Shown here: positions 34,302-42,951 of the stretch, one piece after another
How positions within the stretch are numbered: position 1 is the first letter of the stretch
Layout of the letters: each line of letters begins with the position of its first letter
Assembly (NCBI RefSeq): GCF_026094475.1
Contig: NZ_JAPELL010000001.1
Location: 2,070,326-2,134,325, forward strand
DNA from: Homoserinimonas sedimenticola
GTDB taxonomy: Bacteria > Actinomycetota > Actinomycetes > Actinomycetales > Microbacteriaceae
Length of the DNA stretch: 64,000 nt
Reading direction: 5' to 3'
The notes under the pieces: generated by a model
Database searches by the model: none
Told to the model about the DNA's origin: nothing
Seen by the model: the letters and a program-made list of their open reading frames with translations, nothing else
Made by a program: the position numbers and the translations under genes

Positions 34302-35215
34302 CGGGTGGTTCCTTTCGCGGGGGCCTGGTTGCCGCTGGTCTCCGTGGCGCGAGCGCGGGCAAGCGCTTCTCGTCGCTGCGCCTGAACGGCGGGATCGGCG
34401 ACGGGAGCGGCGAGCAGAAGCCGCTGGGTGTATGGGTGCTCGGGAGCCGAAGTCACGGAAGCACCGTCGCCCGACTCCACGATCTCGCCGCGGTACAGGA
34501 CTGAGACGCGGTGGCTCATGTGGCGAACGACGCTGAGGTCGTGCGAGATGAAGAGGTAGGCGACATCCGTTCGGTTCTGCACTTCGAGGAAGAGCTCCAG
34601 CACCCTCGCCTGGGTTGTGAGGTCGAGCGCCGAGACCGGCTCGTCGCACACGATGAGACGCGGCTCGAGTGCGAGGGCGCGCGCGATGGCGACCCGCTGG
34701 CGCTGACCGCCGCTGAACTCGCGCGGGAGACGCCGCACGGCATCCTTTGGAAGGTGCACGAGGTCCAGAAGCTCGGCGATGCGCGCTTCGGCATCCCGAC
34801 GCGTCACCCCCCGCGCCCGCAGCGGCTCAGAGAGGGTGTCGCCAATCGACAGCGTTGGGCTGAGGGACGAGTAAGGATCCTGGAACACGACCTGGATGTC
34901 GGCGGCCAACTCACGTCGTCGCGCGGCAGATGCATGCGCGATGTCTTCGCCGTCGAACTCGATGCCGCCGCCCGTGACGGGCGCGAGGCCAAGCACGGCG
35001 CGGCCGAGTGTTGACTTCCCTGATCCAGATTCGCCGACGAGGCCCACCGTCTCGCCGGGCCGGATGTCGAGGCTGACCCCGTGTAGCACGGGGATGCGGC
35101 GTCGAGCTAGGCCTCGTCCCTGATAGGCAACGGAAAGGTCACGGATCTCGAGCAGAGGCGTGGACGAGCCGCTCGGAGTCCCATCCGTGTCCACGTTCGC
35201 CAGCGTGGTGCTCAC
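34298..35215 (-). CDS. Oligopeptide/dipeptide-type ABC transporter ATPase (OppF/DppF-like)
   Basis: A 305-residue ABC ATPase. Walker A is [19 protein letters not shown], the signature [17 protein letters not shown] and Walker [14 protein letters not shown]. The C-terminal extension ending [19 protein letters not shown] is the OppF/DppF-type tail. It starts with GTG that overlaps the stop of the permease/ATPase fusion as GTGA. Together with the ATPase half of that fusion it completes the two-ATPase set of an Opp-type importer. Confidence 0.92.
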   Translation of the reverse strand: MSTTLANVDTDGTPSGSSTPLLEIRDLSVAYQGRGLARRRIPVLHGVSLDIRPGETVGLVGESGSGKSTLGRAVLGLAPVTGGGIEFDGEDIAHASAARRRELAADIQVVFQDPYSSLSPTLSIGDTLSEPLRARGVTRRDAEARIAELLDLVHLPKDAVRRLPREFSGGQRQRVAIARALALEPRLIVCDEPVSALDLTTQARVLELFLEVQNRTDVAYLFISHDLSVVRHMSHRVSVLYRGEIVESGDGASVTSAPEHPYTQRLLLAAPVADPAVQAQRREALARARATETSGNQAPAKGTTR

Positions 35216-37002
35216 GCGCGTACCTCCCGAGGGGTCCAGGCGCCGCGGGCGGGCGCGTCATCAAGGAGCGCGTCAAACAGGCTCTTGGTGTAGTCATGCC
35301 GCGGTGAGTCGAAGAGTTCTGCTGTCGGGCCGGTCTCGACGATGGAACCGTTGCGCATGACCGAGATCCGATCGGCGAGGTCGGCGACGACGCCGAAGTT
35401 ATGGGTGACGAGCAGCATGGCGACGCCCGCCTCGCTTTGCAGTTCGCGCAGAAGATCCAGAATCTCTGCCTGAACCGTGACGTCGAGAGCGGTTGTCGGC
35501 TCGTCGGCGATGATGAGGTCGGGCTCGCACGCAACAGCACCGGCGATGAGTACGCGCTGCGCCATACCGCCCGAAATTAGGTGTGGATAGGAGTCGTAGG
35601 TGCGCTGGGGGTCGACAATCCCCACCCGCTCAAGCAATTGCAAGGCACGATCGCGCGCTGCCGCGCGATTCATGCCGAGCACGACACGAAGGGGCTCGGT
35701 GAGTTGCTGACCGATGGTGAACGACGGGTCGAGATTGGAGAGCGGCTCCTGCGGGACATAGCCGATGTGCCGTCCCCGAAGTTGCGAGAGCCGGTGCGGG
35801 TCGAGTCCACGCAGCTCATCACCGTGAAACTTGATGGAGCCTGCGACAACGCTGCCGCCCTGGGGCAGAAGACCCAGAATCGACCACGCGGTCTGGGTCT
35901 TACCCGACCCCGATTCGCCGATGAGCGCGTGGATTTCGCCCTTCGCGATGTTAAGGGAGACGCCGTCGACCACGGTCGTCCATCCGCTCTCTCCATCATC
36001 GTAGGCGACCGAGAGTTCGGAGACGGTGAGCACCGGATCGGTCTCCGCGTGCCCGCTGTCGTGGCGCTCGGGCGCGGCAGGGCGGGTGGCGGGAGCCGCC
36101 CATGGTGCGGCTGAGCGTGCCCGCCCTCGGTCACCGGTGCGCTCCAGTTCGTCCCGAATGCTTGTTCCGAAGAGCGTGAACGCGACGCAGGTCAAGGCGA
36201 TCGCGATGCTCGGCCAGAGCAGGAGTGTCGGGTCGCGGTAGATGTTGCGGAACCCCTCAGACAACATCGAGCCCCACGTCGGCATGGTCGGGTCGCCGAG
36301 GCCGAGGAAGTCGAGGCTGGCCTGGATGGCGATGCCGACCGCGAAGATTCCCGAGGTCATGAGGATCGCGGGTGCTCTCACGACAGACAGGATGTGCCGC
36401 CCGATGATGCGTGCGTCGCCGAGGCCGGCGACCTTTGCCGCATCGATGTAGAGTTCGGCCCGTACAGCCTGGACCGCGCTGGAGACCACTCGGAAGTACG
36501 AGGGCGAGACGAGAACACCGAAGATTCCCATGACGAGCCAGAGCGAGGGGCCCACGACGGCGCGTGCCGCCAAAAGAACCACGATGGCCGGCAGCGACAG
36601 CAGCAGGCCCGCGATCCAGGTGGAAAGACTGTCGAACCAGCCGCCACGATATCCCGCGATGAGGCCGGCGGGAATGCCTACCCCGGCAGCGACGACGACG
36701 GTGATGAGAGCCCCTAGCAAACTGAAGGATGTCGCGACCACGAGTCGTGAGAGAACGTCGCGCCCTGCGCTGTCCGCGCCGAGAAGATGCTCAGGGCTGG
36801 GTGGCGCGAAGACATCCTGCAGCGAGGCCGTCATGGGGTCGTAGGGCACGAGGACGGGGCCGACGATCGCGATCAGAGTGACCGCCGCGAGATAGATGAG
36901 CGATGCGGCGCCGAGAGGGCTCCGCAAGATGCGATGAGCCAGTGAGCGTTGCTGCCGTCCCCGCCGAACGCGGACGGCAAGGGTGTCAGGGGCGGTGGTC
37001 AT
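35212..37002 (-). CDS. Permease-ATPase fusion (DppC fused to DppD) of an Opp-type ABC importer
   Basis: A 596-residue fusion. Residues about 1-290 are a DppC-type permease: an N-terminal helix LIYLAAVTLIAIVGPVLVP, HLLGADSAGRDVLSRLV, and five further helices. A Pro/Arg/Ala linker (about 290-325) leads to a DppD-type ATPase with Walker A ALIGESGSGKTQTAW, signature LISGGMAQRVLIAGA and Walker B LIIADEPTTALDV. Such fusions are known in actinobacteria. The ATG at 37002 overlaps the dppB-like stop by ATGA, favouring it over the upstream ATG at 37029. Confidence 0.92.
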   Translation of the reverse strand: MTTAPDTLAVRVRRGRQQRSLAHRILRSPLGAASLIYLAAVTLIAIVGPVLVPYDPMTASLQDVFAPPSPEHLLGADSAGRDVLSRLVVATSFSLLGALITVVVAAGVGIPAGLIAGYRGGWFDSLSTWIAGLLLSLPAIVVLLAARAVVGPSLWLVMGIFGVLVSPSYFRVVSSAVQAVRAELYIDAAKVAGLGDARIIGRHILSVVRAPAILMTSGIFAVGIAIQASLDFLGLGDPTMPTWGSMLSEGFRNIYRDPTLLLWPSIAIALTCVAFTLFGTSIRDELERTGDRGRARSAAPWAAPATRPAAPERHDSGHAETDPVLTVSELSVAYDDGESGWTTVVDGVSLNIAKGEIHALIGESGSGKTQTAWSILGLLPQGGSVVAGSIKFHGDELRGLDPHRLSQLRGRHIGYVPQEPLSNLDPSFTIGQQLTEPLRVVLGMNRAAARDRALQLLERVGIVDPQRTYDSYPHLISGGMAQRVLIAGAVACEPDLIIADEPTTALDVTVQAEILDLLRELQSEAGVAMLLVTHNFGVVADLADRISVMRNGSIVETGPTAELFDSPRHDYTKSLFDALLDDAPARGAWTPREVRA

Positions 37003-37940
37003 GAGAGGCGCACCTTCGGGTTGAGCCATCCCTGCAAGAGGTCGACGGCGAGATTGACGATGACGACGAGGATGGCGGTGACGATGACGATTCCCATAAC
37101 GAACGGCACATCGCCTACGACGGTCGCGGCGACGGCGCTCTGGCCTATTCCCGGCAGCGAGAACACCTGCTCGACGATTACGGCCCCGCCGAACATCACG
37201 ATGAACTGGAGACCGAGCGTGCTGAGCGCGGGGCCGGCTGCATTGCGCAGCACATGGCGATAGACCACGCGGTGGTGGGGAAGACCGCGTGCGCGAAGTG
37301 TGCGCACGTAGTCATGACGCAAGGCGTCGATCATTGAGCCTCGAACCTGCTGCGCGACACTCCCGATCGCTCCGATCGAGAGAGCGATCACGGGCAGCGC
37401 GATCGTGGCGAGCCATCCACCGAGCGAATCCTCGGGGCGTACGTAGCCCGTGGCAGGGAACCACCGCAGGGAGATCGCGAAGACGAGCACGAGGATGAGG
37501 GCGATGAGAAAGCCGGGGATCGCGCCGCCGATGACGGAGAGCACTTGAACGACGCGGTCGGTCCAGCCGCGGCGGCCGGCTGCGAGGGCGCCGAGGGCGA
37601 TGGCAAGCGCGGCCGAGACGATCACAGCGCCAATCGTGAGTGAGAGCGTAACGGGAAGCCGGGTCGCAATCGCGTCGACGACGGACTGCCCAGACTGCCA
37701 GGAGCGTCCGAGGTCTCCCGTCAGGGCCGCTGTGATCCACTCGAAGAAGCGTTCTCCGAGTGGACGGTCGAGCCCGAGTTCCGCCGCCTTGCGAGCCACG
37801 ATCTCGGCTGAGGCGGTCTGACCGACGAGTCGGCGGGCCGTGTCTGTCGCTCCGAGGTTAAGGAGCACGAAAGCCGTGATGCTTATCGTCACGAGCATGG
37901 CGACCCCGGTGGCGAGGCGGCGGAGGATGAATGTGATCAT
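36999..37940 (-). CDS. Opp-type ABC importer permease (DppB-like)
   Basis: A 313-residue permease with six helices, opening ITFILRRLATGVAMLVTISI as DppB proteins do. The EAA loop is LRARGLPHHRVVYRHVLRNA, and IVEQVFSLPGIGQ is the usual C-terminal motif. It pairs with the permease half of the following fusion gene. No clear Shine-Dalgarno precedes the ATG at 37940. A strong stem-loop separates it from the binding-protein gene, which is probably expressed at higher level. Confidence 0.92.
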   Translation of the reverse strand: MITFILRRLATGVAMLVTISITAFVLLNLGATDTARRLVGQTASAEIVARKAAELGLDRPLGERFFEWITAALTGDLGRSWQSGQSVVDAIATRLPVTLSLTIGAVIVSAALAIALGALAAGRRGWTDRVVQVLSVIGGAIPGFLIALILVLVFAISLRWFPATGYVRPEDSLGGWLATIALPVIALSIGAIGSVAQQVRGSMIDALRHDYVRTLRARGLPHHRVVYRHVLRNAAGPALSTLGLQFIVMFGGAVIVEQVFSLPGIGQSAVAATVVGDVPFVMGIVIVTAILVVIVNLAVDLLQGWLNPKVRLS

Positions 37941-37954
37941 GTGCGAGTTGTGAA

Positions 37955-37988
37955 TGCGGGGGACCACGACGTTTCGTGGTCCCCCGCA
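37955..37988 (-). terminator. Intercistronic stem-loop between binding protein and permease genes
   Basis: Perfect 15-bp arms (37955-37969 and 37974-37988) close a 4-nt loop CGTT. There is no T tract, and the downstream genes have no other visible promoter, so partial termination or 3'-end protection of the binding-protein mRNA is likely. Confidence 0.75.
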
Positions 37989-38022
37989 CCCCGGGTCAGC
38001 GGGACCCGAGGTCCCGAGGCGG

Positions 38023-39555
38023 TCAGTTGGCGGGCTTGATGTTCCAGAGGTAGGGGACAGCGTTGTCCGCCTGGCGAGCAATCCGCGTGCTGTCATTCGT
38101 CACGTATGCGGACTGGATGCGGAACGCCGGGGCATACCATGCCTGCTCGACGATGTATGCGTTGAGTTCCTGCGCGGCCGCTGCCTGCTCCTCGGCGCCC
38201 TCCTCACCCATGCGGATCGTCTGAGCGAGCTCGACGACCGTCGCGTCCTCCGTCTTGAAGGGGTTCCACGTCGAGTGCGGGAGCATCGAGAACTGGATGC
38301 CCTGCCATGCGGTGGCGTCGGCCTGCAGCTGCATTGGGAATGCGGCCCATGAGCCACCGAGCATCCGACCGAAGAGGTCGTCACCCGTCATCTCCCACTC
38401 CACGGTGATGCCGATTGCTCCAAGCTGCTCAGCGTAGATCGCATACTCTGCCTCGGGTACGAAGTCGCTCTTGGGCATCGCGAGGGTGAAGCCGTCCGGG
38501 TAGCCAGCCTCGGCAAGGAGCTCACGTGCCTTCTCGACGTCGTAGGGGTACCGGTCATCGAGGCTCGGATCGTACGCCGCCGACGTCTGGCGGAAGATCT
38601 GGGTTGTCGGGGTGCCCCAGCCAGCAGCGAGCGCCTCGGCGAGGCCGTCGCGGTCAAGTGCGTGATTGATGGCCTGACGCACGCGCACGTCGCCCAGAGC
38701 AGGATTTACAGCTCCATCACGGTCGGCGAGCACGAACCCAGTCCAGTCGAATTCCGAGATCTCAGCGCGGTATCCCGCGGCTTCTGCCTCAGCGAGCTGC
38801 GTGCCGCTCTGAAGCGGAGTCGCATCGACCTGGCCACCCTTCACAGCGTTCATCAACGCGGTGCCGTCGCCGTAGAGAGTCATCTCGATCTCGTCGTAGG
38901 GGTAGCTCTCGGCGTCCCAATAGTCGTCCCTGCGCTCGAAGACCCAGGTCGAACCCGCTACGGTGGCCTCCTCGTCGAGGAGGTAGGGGCCAGATCCGAT
39001 CGGTTCGGTCTGGGCGGCAGGGTCATCCCACATGGCAGGCGAGCCCTGGAGGCCCGCGTTCTGCGTCATATAGATGAGGAATGCCGGGTCGGGCTCTACG
39101 AGAGTCACCACGAGGGTGTGCGTATCGGTCGCCACGGCCGACTGGACCCCCGTCAGGAAGGCAGCGTTCTCGGAGGTTCCATCGCGGAAGCGAAGGATGT
39201 TCTCGGCGGCCACCTCCGCAGTGAACTCCGTGCCGTCGCTGAACGTCACGTCATCGCGCAGCGTGAACGTGACGACCGTGCGGCTGTCGTCATACGACCA
39301 CTCGGTGGCGAGGGCGGGCATGATCGAGCCGTCGGTGTCGGCGTGGAGCAGGGTGTCATACACAGCCTGAAGGTACGGCGACTGGTTCGCCCAGGAGGCC
39401 TCCCACGGCGCGAAGGACGCGAGCGGAGTAACTACTCCCAGGCGGAGCGTGGGGTTCTCGTCGCTGGCGTTTCCCTGTGTTGCGCAGCCGGTGAGGGCCA
39501 GAGCGGCGACGGCTCCGAGGGCAGACATGCGCCATGCTGTGTTGCTGTGCTTCAT
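38023..39555 (-). CDS. Extracellular substrate-binding lipoprotein, family 5 (Opp/Dpp type)
   Basis: A 510-residue SBP_bac_5 lipoprotein with lipobox LALTGCAT (Cys24 or so). Typical segments are LATEWSYDDSRTVVTFTLRD and FSDGTEFTAEVAAENILRF near residue 100, and VRVRQAINHALDRDGLAEAL near residue 300. It delivers the substrate to the DppB/DppCD/OppF importer. This family binds peptides but also oligosaccharides; the GH3 gene in the same operon suggests an oligosaccharide or glycopeptide. A GGAAGG ribosome-binding site precedes the ATG. The promoter region holds a TetR operator. Confidence 0.92.
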   Translation of the reverse strand: MKHSNTAWRMSALGAVAALALTGCATQGNASDENPTLRLGVVTPLASFAPWEASWANQSPYLQAVYDTLLHADTDGSIMPALATEWSYDDSRTVVTFTLRDDVTFSDGTEFTAEVAAENILRFRDGTSENAAFLTGVQSAVATDTHTLVVTLVEPDPAFLIYMTQNAGLQGSPAMWDDPAAQTEPIGSGPYLLDEEATVAGSTWVFERRDDYWDAESYPYDEIEMTLYGDGTALMNAVKGGQVDATPLQSGTQLAEAEAAGYRAEISEFDWTGFVLADRDGAVNPALGDVRVRQAINHALDRDGLAEALAAGWGTPTTQIFRQTSAAYDPSLDDRYPYDVEKARELLAEAGYPDGFTLAMPKSDFVPEAEYAIYAEQLGAIGITVEWEMTGDDLFGRMLGGSWAAFPMQLQADATAWQGIQFSMLPHSTWNPFKTEDATVVELAQTIRMGEEGAEEQAAAAQELNAYIVEQAWYAPAFRIQSAYVTNDSTRIARQADNAVPYLWNIKPAN

Positions 39556-39616
39556 TGCACTTCCTTCCAATGGAAATGAGGACGTCACCGGTGCGGATGA
39601 GAAGGTGACAGCGGCA

Positions 39617-39649
39617 CGCTAGCACGAAAACCTTCATCGACAAAGGTTT
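39617..39649. promoter_or_regulatory. TetR operator and importer promoter
   Basis: AAACCTT-catcgaca-AAGGTTT (39628-39649) is a 22-bp inverted repeat. On the - strand TTGTCG, 16 nt, TAGCGT (39622-39617) forms the importer promoter, so the operator covers its -35 and spacer. The tetR -10 TAGCGT is at 39671-39676. Confidence 0.65.
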
Positions 39650-39682
39650 CTGTTTTAGGGATGCCGCTGCTAGCGTCATCCC

Positions 39683-40282
39683 GTGCCAGTGAAGTCAGCC
39701 CGCCGCGGCGAATATGCCAAGACCGCGCGACGCCGCGAAGAGATTCTTGACGCCGCGTTCGATGTTTTCTCCAAGGCCGGCTTCGCGAGCGCATCCATGA
39801 GCGAGATCGCCAAGCGGGTGGGTCTGACCCTGCCGGGGCTGACCCACCACTTTTCAACCAAGGAAGCCCTGCTCAGCGCCGTGCTCGAGCGCCGCGACCT
39901 CGACGCGAACACTCACCTCGAAGGGCGCGAGGGCCTGGACCTTTTCAGGGGCCTTATCGAGGTCGCGCAACGCGACGAGGAGTCACCGGCTCTCACCCAA
40001 CTCTTTGCGATCCTTGCGGCGGAGGCCACTGACCGCGATCATCCCGCCCATGCCTACTTTCGCGATCGTTACAAGTTCGTGCTCTCCAACGTCGAGCGCA
40101 GCTTCGAAATCGCGCGGGAGCAGGGCCACCTTCGCGACGCTGTGGATCCCTCGGATGCCGCGCGTGCCTACGTCGCGCTGTCCGACGGGTTCCAGCTGCA
40201 GAAGCTCTATTCGGACGGTGCCGTATCGCAGGCCGGGCTCATTCGGCGCACACTCTCTGCCTTCATCACCGTAGAGTTGTAA
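39683..40282 (+). CDS. TetR-family regulator of the importer cluster
   Basis: A 199-residue TetR protein. The DNA-binding domain is residues about 18-65 with the helix-turn-helix MSEIAKRVGLTLPGLTHHFS. The C-terminal part is an all-helical ligand domain. The GTG at 39683 is supported by TAGCGT ending 6 nt upstream (leaderless); GTG at 39689 is an alternative. It is divergent from the binding-protein gene, with a palindromic operator over the importer promoter, so it most likely represses the uptake cluster until an imported sugar or its product binds. Confidence 0.88.
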   Translation: MPVKSARRGEYAKTARRREEILDAAFDVFSKAGFASASMSEIAKRVGLTLPGLTHHFSTKEALLSAVLERRDLDANTHLEGREGLDLFRGLIEVAQRDEESPALTQLFAILAAEATDRDHPAHAYFRDRYKFVLSNVERSFEIAREQGHLRDAVDPSDAARAYVALSDGFQLQKLYSDGAVSQAGLIRRTLSAFITVEL

Positions 40283-40289
40283 TCGAGGT

Positions 40290-41117
40290 TCAGCGCTCGC
40301 GTCGATACTGCACGTCGACCGTGTGGTCGGCGAAACCGTAGGAGCGGTAGAGGCGCACGGCGGCGGCGTTGTCGGCGTCGACGTAGAGCGAGGCAGTGCG
40401 GATGCCGCGGCTCGCGAGCCGCGCGAGCCCGGCGCTCACCAACCGCCGTCCCAGGCCTGCGCTCTGGCGGCTCGGGTCGACCCCCACGACGTAGAACTCG
40501 CCCACCTCGCCCTCGACCTTGAGCCAGCAGAAGGCGGCGAGCCCGTCGCGGTCGCGCAGCAGCAACAGGTCTTCGGGGTCGAACCACGGTTCGGCCATCC
40601 GCGCGTCGAGGTCCGCCTGCGTAAGGGAGCCCTGTTCGGGGTGCCCGGCGAAGGCGGCGGCGTTGAGGGTGAGCCAGTCGGCGTCGTCGACCCCGGGGCG
40701 GAAGGGCTCGAAGTCTGCGAGGGCGTCGCTCGCGGCATCCGTGTCGGTGACGGCGGCGACGGGAGCTCGCAGTTGGAGGAGCGTGCGGATGGGGGTGAAG
40801 CCGGTGCTGCGGGCGAGGGCGCGGGCGCCGGGGTGATCGCCGTGTGCCCAGGCGAGCAGGCTCGGGTTCGCCTCGATCGCGCGGGTGAGCAGCTCGCGCC
40901 CGAGGCCGCGTCGGCGTGCGGCGGGGTCGACGACGAGTTCGAGTTCGCCGGGGTTTCCGCGCTGCAGGATTGCGGCGGCATCCTCGTCGATGGCGAGCAG
41001 TTCGCGGCGGCCGTCGCGCAGTTCCACCCGGGACTGGTCCGAGAAGGGGGGTTGCCCGTCGACGCGCGTCGCGCGGGTCACGAGCCCGTCGAGCCAGACC
41101 GGCGTGCTGTCACGCAT
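40290..41117 (-). CDS. mshD: Mycothiol synthase (MshD)
   Basis: A 275-residue protein with two GNAT acetyltransferase domains. MshD transfers acetyl from acetyl-CoA to Cys-GlcN-Ins in the last step of mycothiol synthesis. The acetyl-CoA loop of domain 1 is [16 protein letters not shown] (near residue 60), and of domain 2 is [18 protein letters not shown] (near residue 210). The C-terminal [19 protein letters not shown] is typical. The ATG overlaps the glnR stop by 8 nt. This order, glnR then mshD, is common in actinobacteria and supports the call. Confidence 0.9.
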   Translation of the reverse strand: MRDSTPVWLDGLVTRATRVDGQPPFSDQSRVELRDGRRELLAIDEDAAAILQRGNPGELELVVDPAARRRGLGRELLTRAIEANPSLLAWAHGDHPGARALARSTGFTPIRTLLQLRAPVAAVTDTDAASDALADFEPFRPGVDDADWLTLNAAAFAGHPEQGSLTQADLDARMAEPWFDPEDLLLLRDRDGLAAFCWLKVEGEVGEFYVVGVDPSRQSAGLGRRLVSAGLARLASRGIRTASLYVDADNAAAVRLYRSYGFADHTVDVQYRRER

Positions 41118-41781
41118 CGCTGGTGTCTTCGTGCCCCGTGAAGCGGTATCCGACGTTGCGCACCGTGCCGATGAGCGATTCGAGGTCGCCCAGCTTTGCC
41201 CGCAGGCGCCGCACATGCACGTCGACCGTGCGGGTGCCGCCGAAGTAGTCGTAGCCCCACACCTCACTCAGCAGCTGTTCACGGGTGAACACGCGCGAGG
41301 GGTGGCTGGCGAGAAAGCGCAGCAGCTCGAACTCCTTGAAGGTGAGGTCGAGCGGCTTGCCCTGCACCTTGGCCGAGTAGCTCGCCTCATCGATGACGAC
41401 ACCGGATGCCTGGATCTTCTGGTTCCCGCCGTCTCCTGCCGCACGTCCGATCGCGAGACGGATGCGCGCATCGATCTCGGCGGGGCCCGCGTCCACGAGC
41501 ACGACGTCGTCGACATTCCACTCCGGCGTGACCGCTGTGAGGCCGCCCTCGGTCACGATCGCGATGAGGGGAACGCTTGCGCCCGTGTTGCTGAGAATCT
41601 TGCACAGGGCCTTGGCTGCGGCGAGATCCTTGCGCGCGTCGATCATCATGAGATCGCAGCTCGGGGCGTTGACGAGTTGGGACGGGGTCGCCGGAGCCTG
41701 CCGCACCCGGTGGCTGAGAAGCGCCAGGGATGGCAGTACCTCGCTGTCGACCGCCGGTGTCAGTATCAACAGCTGCGCCAA
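41110..41781 (-). CDS. glnR: GlnR-type nitrogen response regulator
   Basis: A 223-residue OmpR-family regulator. The receiver domain is degenerate but GlnR-like: [19 protein letters not shown], then [12 protein letters not shown] and [17 protein letters not shown]. The winged helix contains [20 protein letters not shown] and [20 protein letters not shown], nearly the standard GlnR sequence. GlnR controls nitrogen assimilation genes and is believed to act without classical phosphorylation. The TTG at 41781 is chosen because GGAGG lies 5 nt upstream; translation from the TTG at 41793 would place the ribosome-binding site inside the gene. Confidence 0.9.
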   Translation of the reverse strand: MAQLLILTPAVDSEVLPSLALLSHRVRQAPATPSQLVNAPSCDLMMIDARKDLAAAKALCKILSNTGASVPLIAIVTEGGLTAVTPEWNVDDVVLVDAGPAEIDARIRLAIGRAAGDGGNQKIQASGVVIDEASYSAKVQGKPLDLTFKEFELLRFLASHPSRVFTREQLLSEVWGYDYFGGTRTVDVHVRRLRAKLGDLESLIGTVRNVGYRFTGHEDTSDA

Positions 41782-41885
41782 CGGTGCCTCCAAAATTCTG
41801 TCGCAAGTCTATCCAGACGCTGCAGCGTCGCGCGCACGCGGCGCCACAGGCCCTTTTTCGGAGGCGATGAGGCAGGATTGGGGGC

Positions 41886-42185
41886 ATGACGCTTGACGAA
41901 AGCCAGGCCCCCAGCCGAGCGACCGCGTGGATGAGCGTCGTCGTCGTGTGGGTCGTCGTCGTCGCGGGCGCCGTGCTCACCGTGATCTTCGCGAAGGAGG
42001 ATGCTCGGCTGCAGTGGTTCCCCATCGTGCTCGCCATCTCGACCATCCTCTCCTTCTGTCTTCAGCTGGCCCTCGACAGCAAGGTGGGCTTCGTCAATCG
42101 GCTCTCGGCGAGTGTCACTGGGTCGGTCGTGATCCTCGCGGCGTCGACAGGTCTGCTCGCGCTCGCCGCTATGGCGGGAGGGTAG
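41886..42185 (+). CDS. Small three-helix membrane protein
   Basis: A 99-residue protein with hydrophobic segments at about residues 16-36 (SVVVVWVVVVAGAVLTVIF), 45-62 (FPIVLAISTILSFCLQLAL) and 78-97 (GSVVILAASTGLLALAAMAG). No family is recognised with confidence; small actinobacterial membrane proteins of this kind are common and mostly uncharacterised. CAGGAT (41873-41878) ends 7 nt before the ATG, consistent with a leaderless transcript. It is divergent from glnR, and the following microprotein gene begins just after its stop. Confidence 0.75.
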   Translation: MTLDESQAPSRATAWMSVVVVWVVVVAGAVLTVIFAKEDARLQWFPIVLAISTILSFCLQLALDSKVGFVNRLSASVTGSVVILAASTGLLALAAMAGG

Positions 42186-42194
42186 AATCGGAGC

Positions 42195-42305
42195 ATGCTG
42201 CTCGCACTCGAACTCTTCTACGTCGGACTCCTGGTCCTTGCCGTCCTGGCGATCGGCGGGGTCTCCGCCGTCGTTCTGTACAACCTGTTCCGCGGCCAGC
42301 GCTAG
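42195..42305 (+). CDS. 36-residue single-helix membrane microprotein
   Basis: A 36-codon frame encoding MLLALELFYVGLLVLAVLA, then IGGVSAVVLYNLFRGQR and a stop. It has one strongly hydrophobic helix with a short positive tail, so the C-terminus probably faces the cytoplasm. TAGAAT (42183-42188), which overlaps the stop of the previous gene, ends 6 nt before the ATG exactly as in the other leaderless genes nearby. The G/C-rich third positions fit coding. Function is unknown; it may assist a membrane partner. Confidence 0.6.
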   Translation: MLLALELFYVGLLVLAVLAIGGVSAVVLYNLFRGQR

Positions 42306-42345
42306 ACGCCGCATCCGCTTCACACTTCTCGGGGGGGTGCCCCGC

Positions 42346-42951
42346 ATGATCGAGATCGACGCATCGCTGCCGTCGGAGCTCGTGCCGCTCTCGTGGTTAC
42401 TCGGTGTCTGGGAGGGCACCGGTGTCGTCTCCTATCCCGTCGCGGGTGAGTCGCGGGAGTTCGAATTCGGCCAGCGTGTGAGCTTCAGCCACGACGGCAG
42501 CAACTACCTCAACTACAGCTCGTCGACGTGGATCGTCGACCCCACGGCGGAGGGCGCAGCGCCCCTCACGGCAGAGAGCGGCTATTGGCGACTCGCACGG
42601 CCCATGACGGAGGGTGACCCCGGCCCTGGCATGCTTCCGGCGGTCGGCGCGAAGCCCTACTCGACGGCAGAGGATGTCGAGACCCTGCGCAACGCGGCGG
42701 AGGGCTTCGATCTCGAGGTCTCCATCATCCATCCAGGCGGGGTCAGTGAGCTCTACCTTGGCCAGGTGAAGGGCCCGCGCATCGACCTGGCGACGGATGC
42801 CATCATGCGGTCGGCGGACGCCAAGGAGCATTCGGCCTCGACGCGCCTCTATGGTCTCGTCGATAACCACCTGCTGTGGGCGTGGGACATCGCGGCCCTC
42901 GGCCAGCAGCTCACCTCGCACGCCTCGGCGAGGCTCGCCCGTGTCGACTGA
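42346..42951 (+). CDS. Nitrobindin/FABP-like beta-barrel protein (DUF1794-type)
   Basis: A 201-residue protein. LSWLLGVWEGTGVVSYP near residue 15 is the nitrobindin-like GxWxGxG motif that starts the barrel, and LLWAWDIAALGQQLTSHASA near the C-terminus is the usual end with the conserved His. Characterised nitrobindins bind ferric heme and handle NO or peroxynitrite; whether the heme ligand is preserved here is not certain. The ATG at 42346 follows a run of seven G and lacks a strong Shine-Dalgarno. It overlaps ygfZ by 11 nt, a pairing often seen in actinobacteria. Confidence 0.82.
   Translation: MIEIDASLPSELVPLSWLLGVWEGTGVVSYPVAGESREFEFGQRVSFSHDGSNYLNYSSSTWIVDPTAEGAAPLTAESGYWRLARPMTEGDPGPGMLPAVGAKPYSTAEDVETLRNAAEGFDLEVSIIHPGGVSELYLGQVKGPRIDLATDAIMRSADAKEHSASTRLYGLVDNHLLWAWDIAALGQQLTSHASARLARVD

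Noticed and set aside
42331-42337. Run of seven G before the nitrobindin-like gene as a phase-variation tract
   Set aside because: It is short, outside the coding frame and in a G+C-rich genome; no second-frame alternative makes sense.
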